From: an uncultured Oscillibacter sp.
GTDB taxonomy: Bacteria > Bacillota_A > Clostridia > Oscillospirales > Oscillospiraceae
Length of the DNA stretch: 15,675 nt
Assembly (NCBI GenBank): GCA_951800675.1
Contig: CATOKC010000081.1
Location: forward strand, 1 to 15,675
Direction: 5' to 3'
The position numbers and the translations under genes are program-made. Under the pieces are notes generated by a model. It worked only from the letters and a program-made list of their open reading frames with translations. It searched no databases and was not told the DNA's origin. The first letter of the stretch is position 1. Every line of letters begins with the position of its first letter. Of the stretch, positions 15,362 through 15,675 are shown in pieces.

Positions 15362-15389
15362 TCTGCCTCCTGTGCGTAAAGAGGATCAT

Positions 15390-15440
15390 ATGGAACGATC
15401 AAGGACCGATCAAATAAGGAAAAGGAGAAGAATGCTATGA
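15390..15440 (+). CDS. Possible 16-residue basic leader peptide coupled to the next gene
   Basis: ATG 15390 opens a 16-codon frame (MERSRTDQIRKRRRML) whose TGA stop overlaps the next start as ATGA (15437-15440). AGAGGA lies four bases before the ATG. The overlap would allow translational coupling to the esterase-like gene. The next gene also has its own AAGGAG site inside this frame, so the peptide may be chance. Six Arg and one Lys in 16 residues partly reflect the purine-rich ribosome site. Confidence 0.2.
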   Translation: MERSRTDQIRKRRRML

Positions 15441-15675
15441 GTACAAGAGTAAAGCTGCTGGCGGGGGTCCCCAATGACGGCAATCGCGACTACCTGCCGG
15501 AGGCCATCAAAGGCACCGACATGACCGTAAACGAAAACGGCAACAGCTCTCACCGCTATCCCCAGCGGCTGGAGGAATTTCACGACACGGTCAACGGCGT
15601 GGAGGGGACTTGGTACGAATATGTGCCCGCAACCTACGACCCCAACAAAAAGACGCCCCTGATATTCGGTATGCA
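15437..15675 (+). CDS. Second PHB-depolymerase/feruloyl-esterase-like hydrolase (3' truncated)
   Basis: First 79 codons of a gene that runs off the right edge. The start ATG 15437 has AAGGAG nine bases upstream. The peptide aligns almost without gaps to the N-terminus of the 13010 protein: NRDYLPEAIKGTD versus NREYLPEAIKGSD, VNENGNSS versus VNENGNNS, then TWYEYVPATYDP versus TWYVYVPHSYDP and PLIFGM versus PLVFGM. It is therefore a tandem paralogue, probably another cytoplasmic alpha/beta-hydrolase esterase. The oxyanion HGG motif should follow immediately beyond the window. Whether it carries the C-terminal copper-amine-oxidase-N-like domain cannot be seen. Confidence 0.85.
   Translation, partial: MSTRVKLLAGVPNDGNRDYLPEAIKGTDMTVNENGNSSHRYPQRLEEFHDTVNGVEGTWYEYVPATYDPNKKTPLIFGM

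Overview
The window looks like a carbohydrate-utilisation locus from a Clostridia-type Bacillota (Firmicutes), probably a gut anaerobe. The reasons are the LplB/YtcP-type sugar permeases with a DUF3502-type binding lipoprotein, the YesM/YesN-type two-component pair, purine-rich Shine-Dalgarno sites (AGGAGG class) before most genes, simple hairpin plus T-run terminators, and GC that looks to be in the mid-50s percent by eye. All genes are on the + strand. I see no mobile element, tRNA, rRNA or CRISPR.

Layout. (1) Positions 1-5761 hold one operon: the end of an ABC permease, a second permease, a GH13_18 sucrose-phosphorylase-like enzyme (GtfA type), a cytoplasmic SGNH/SASA carbohydrate O-acetylesterase and a MATE exporter, closed by a hairpin terminator at 5772-5818. 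(2) Positions 6034-7575 encode the sugar-binding lipoprotein, followed by a strong UUCG-loop terminator or attenuator (7589-7634). A sensor kinase and AraC-type response regulator (7651-11040) follow, closed by a perfect 14-bp hairpin terminator (11115-11154). (3) A 313-bp intergenic region carries a candidate promoter, CAGGT direct repeats and two stacked hairpins. It precedes an array of at least five alpha/beta-hydrolase esterase genes that runs off the right end. Three are PF00756 (EstA/esterase D-like). Two are PHB-depolymerase/feruloyl-esterase-like, and the complete one of these carries a C-terminal copper-amine-oxidase-N-like domain. The first PF00756 gene has lost all three residues of the catalytic triad.

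How it may work (inference). The kinase/regulator pair senses an extracellular glycan or glycoside. The lipoprotein and two permeases import it, with an ATPase encoded elsewhere. The imported molecule appears to be esterified, because the locus has one acetylesterase and at least four other esterases, none with a signal peptide. After ester removal in the cytoplasm, the GH13_18 enzyme would phosphorolyse a sucrose-like alpha-glucoside to glucose 1-phosphate, and the MATE protein could expel the released acid or aromatic. An acyl-sucrose (for example hydroxycinnamoyl- or acetyl-sucrose ester) utilisation system is the most specific hypothesis the gene content allows. It is not proven by the sequence.
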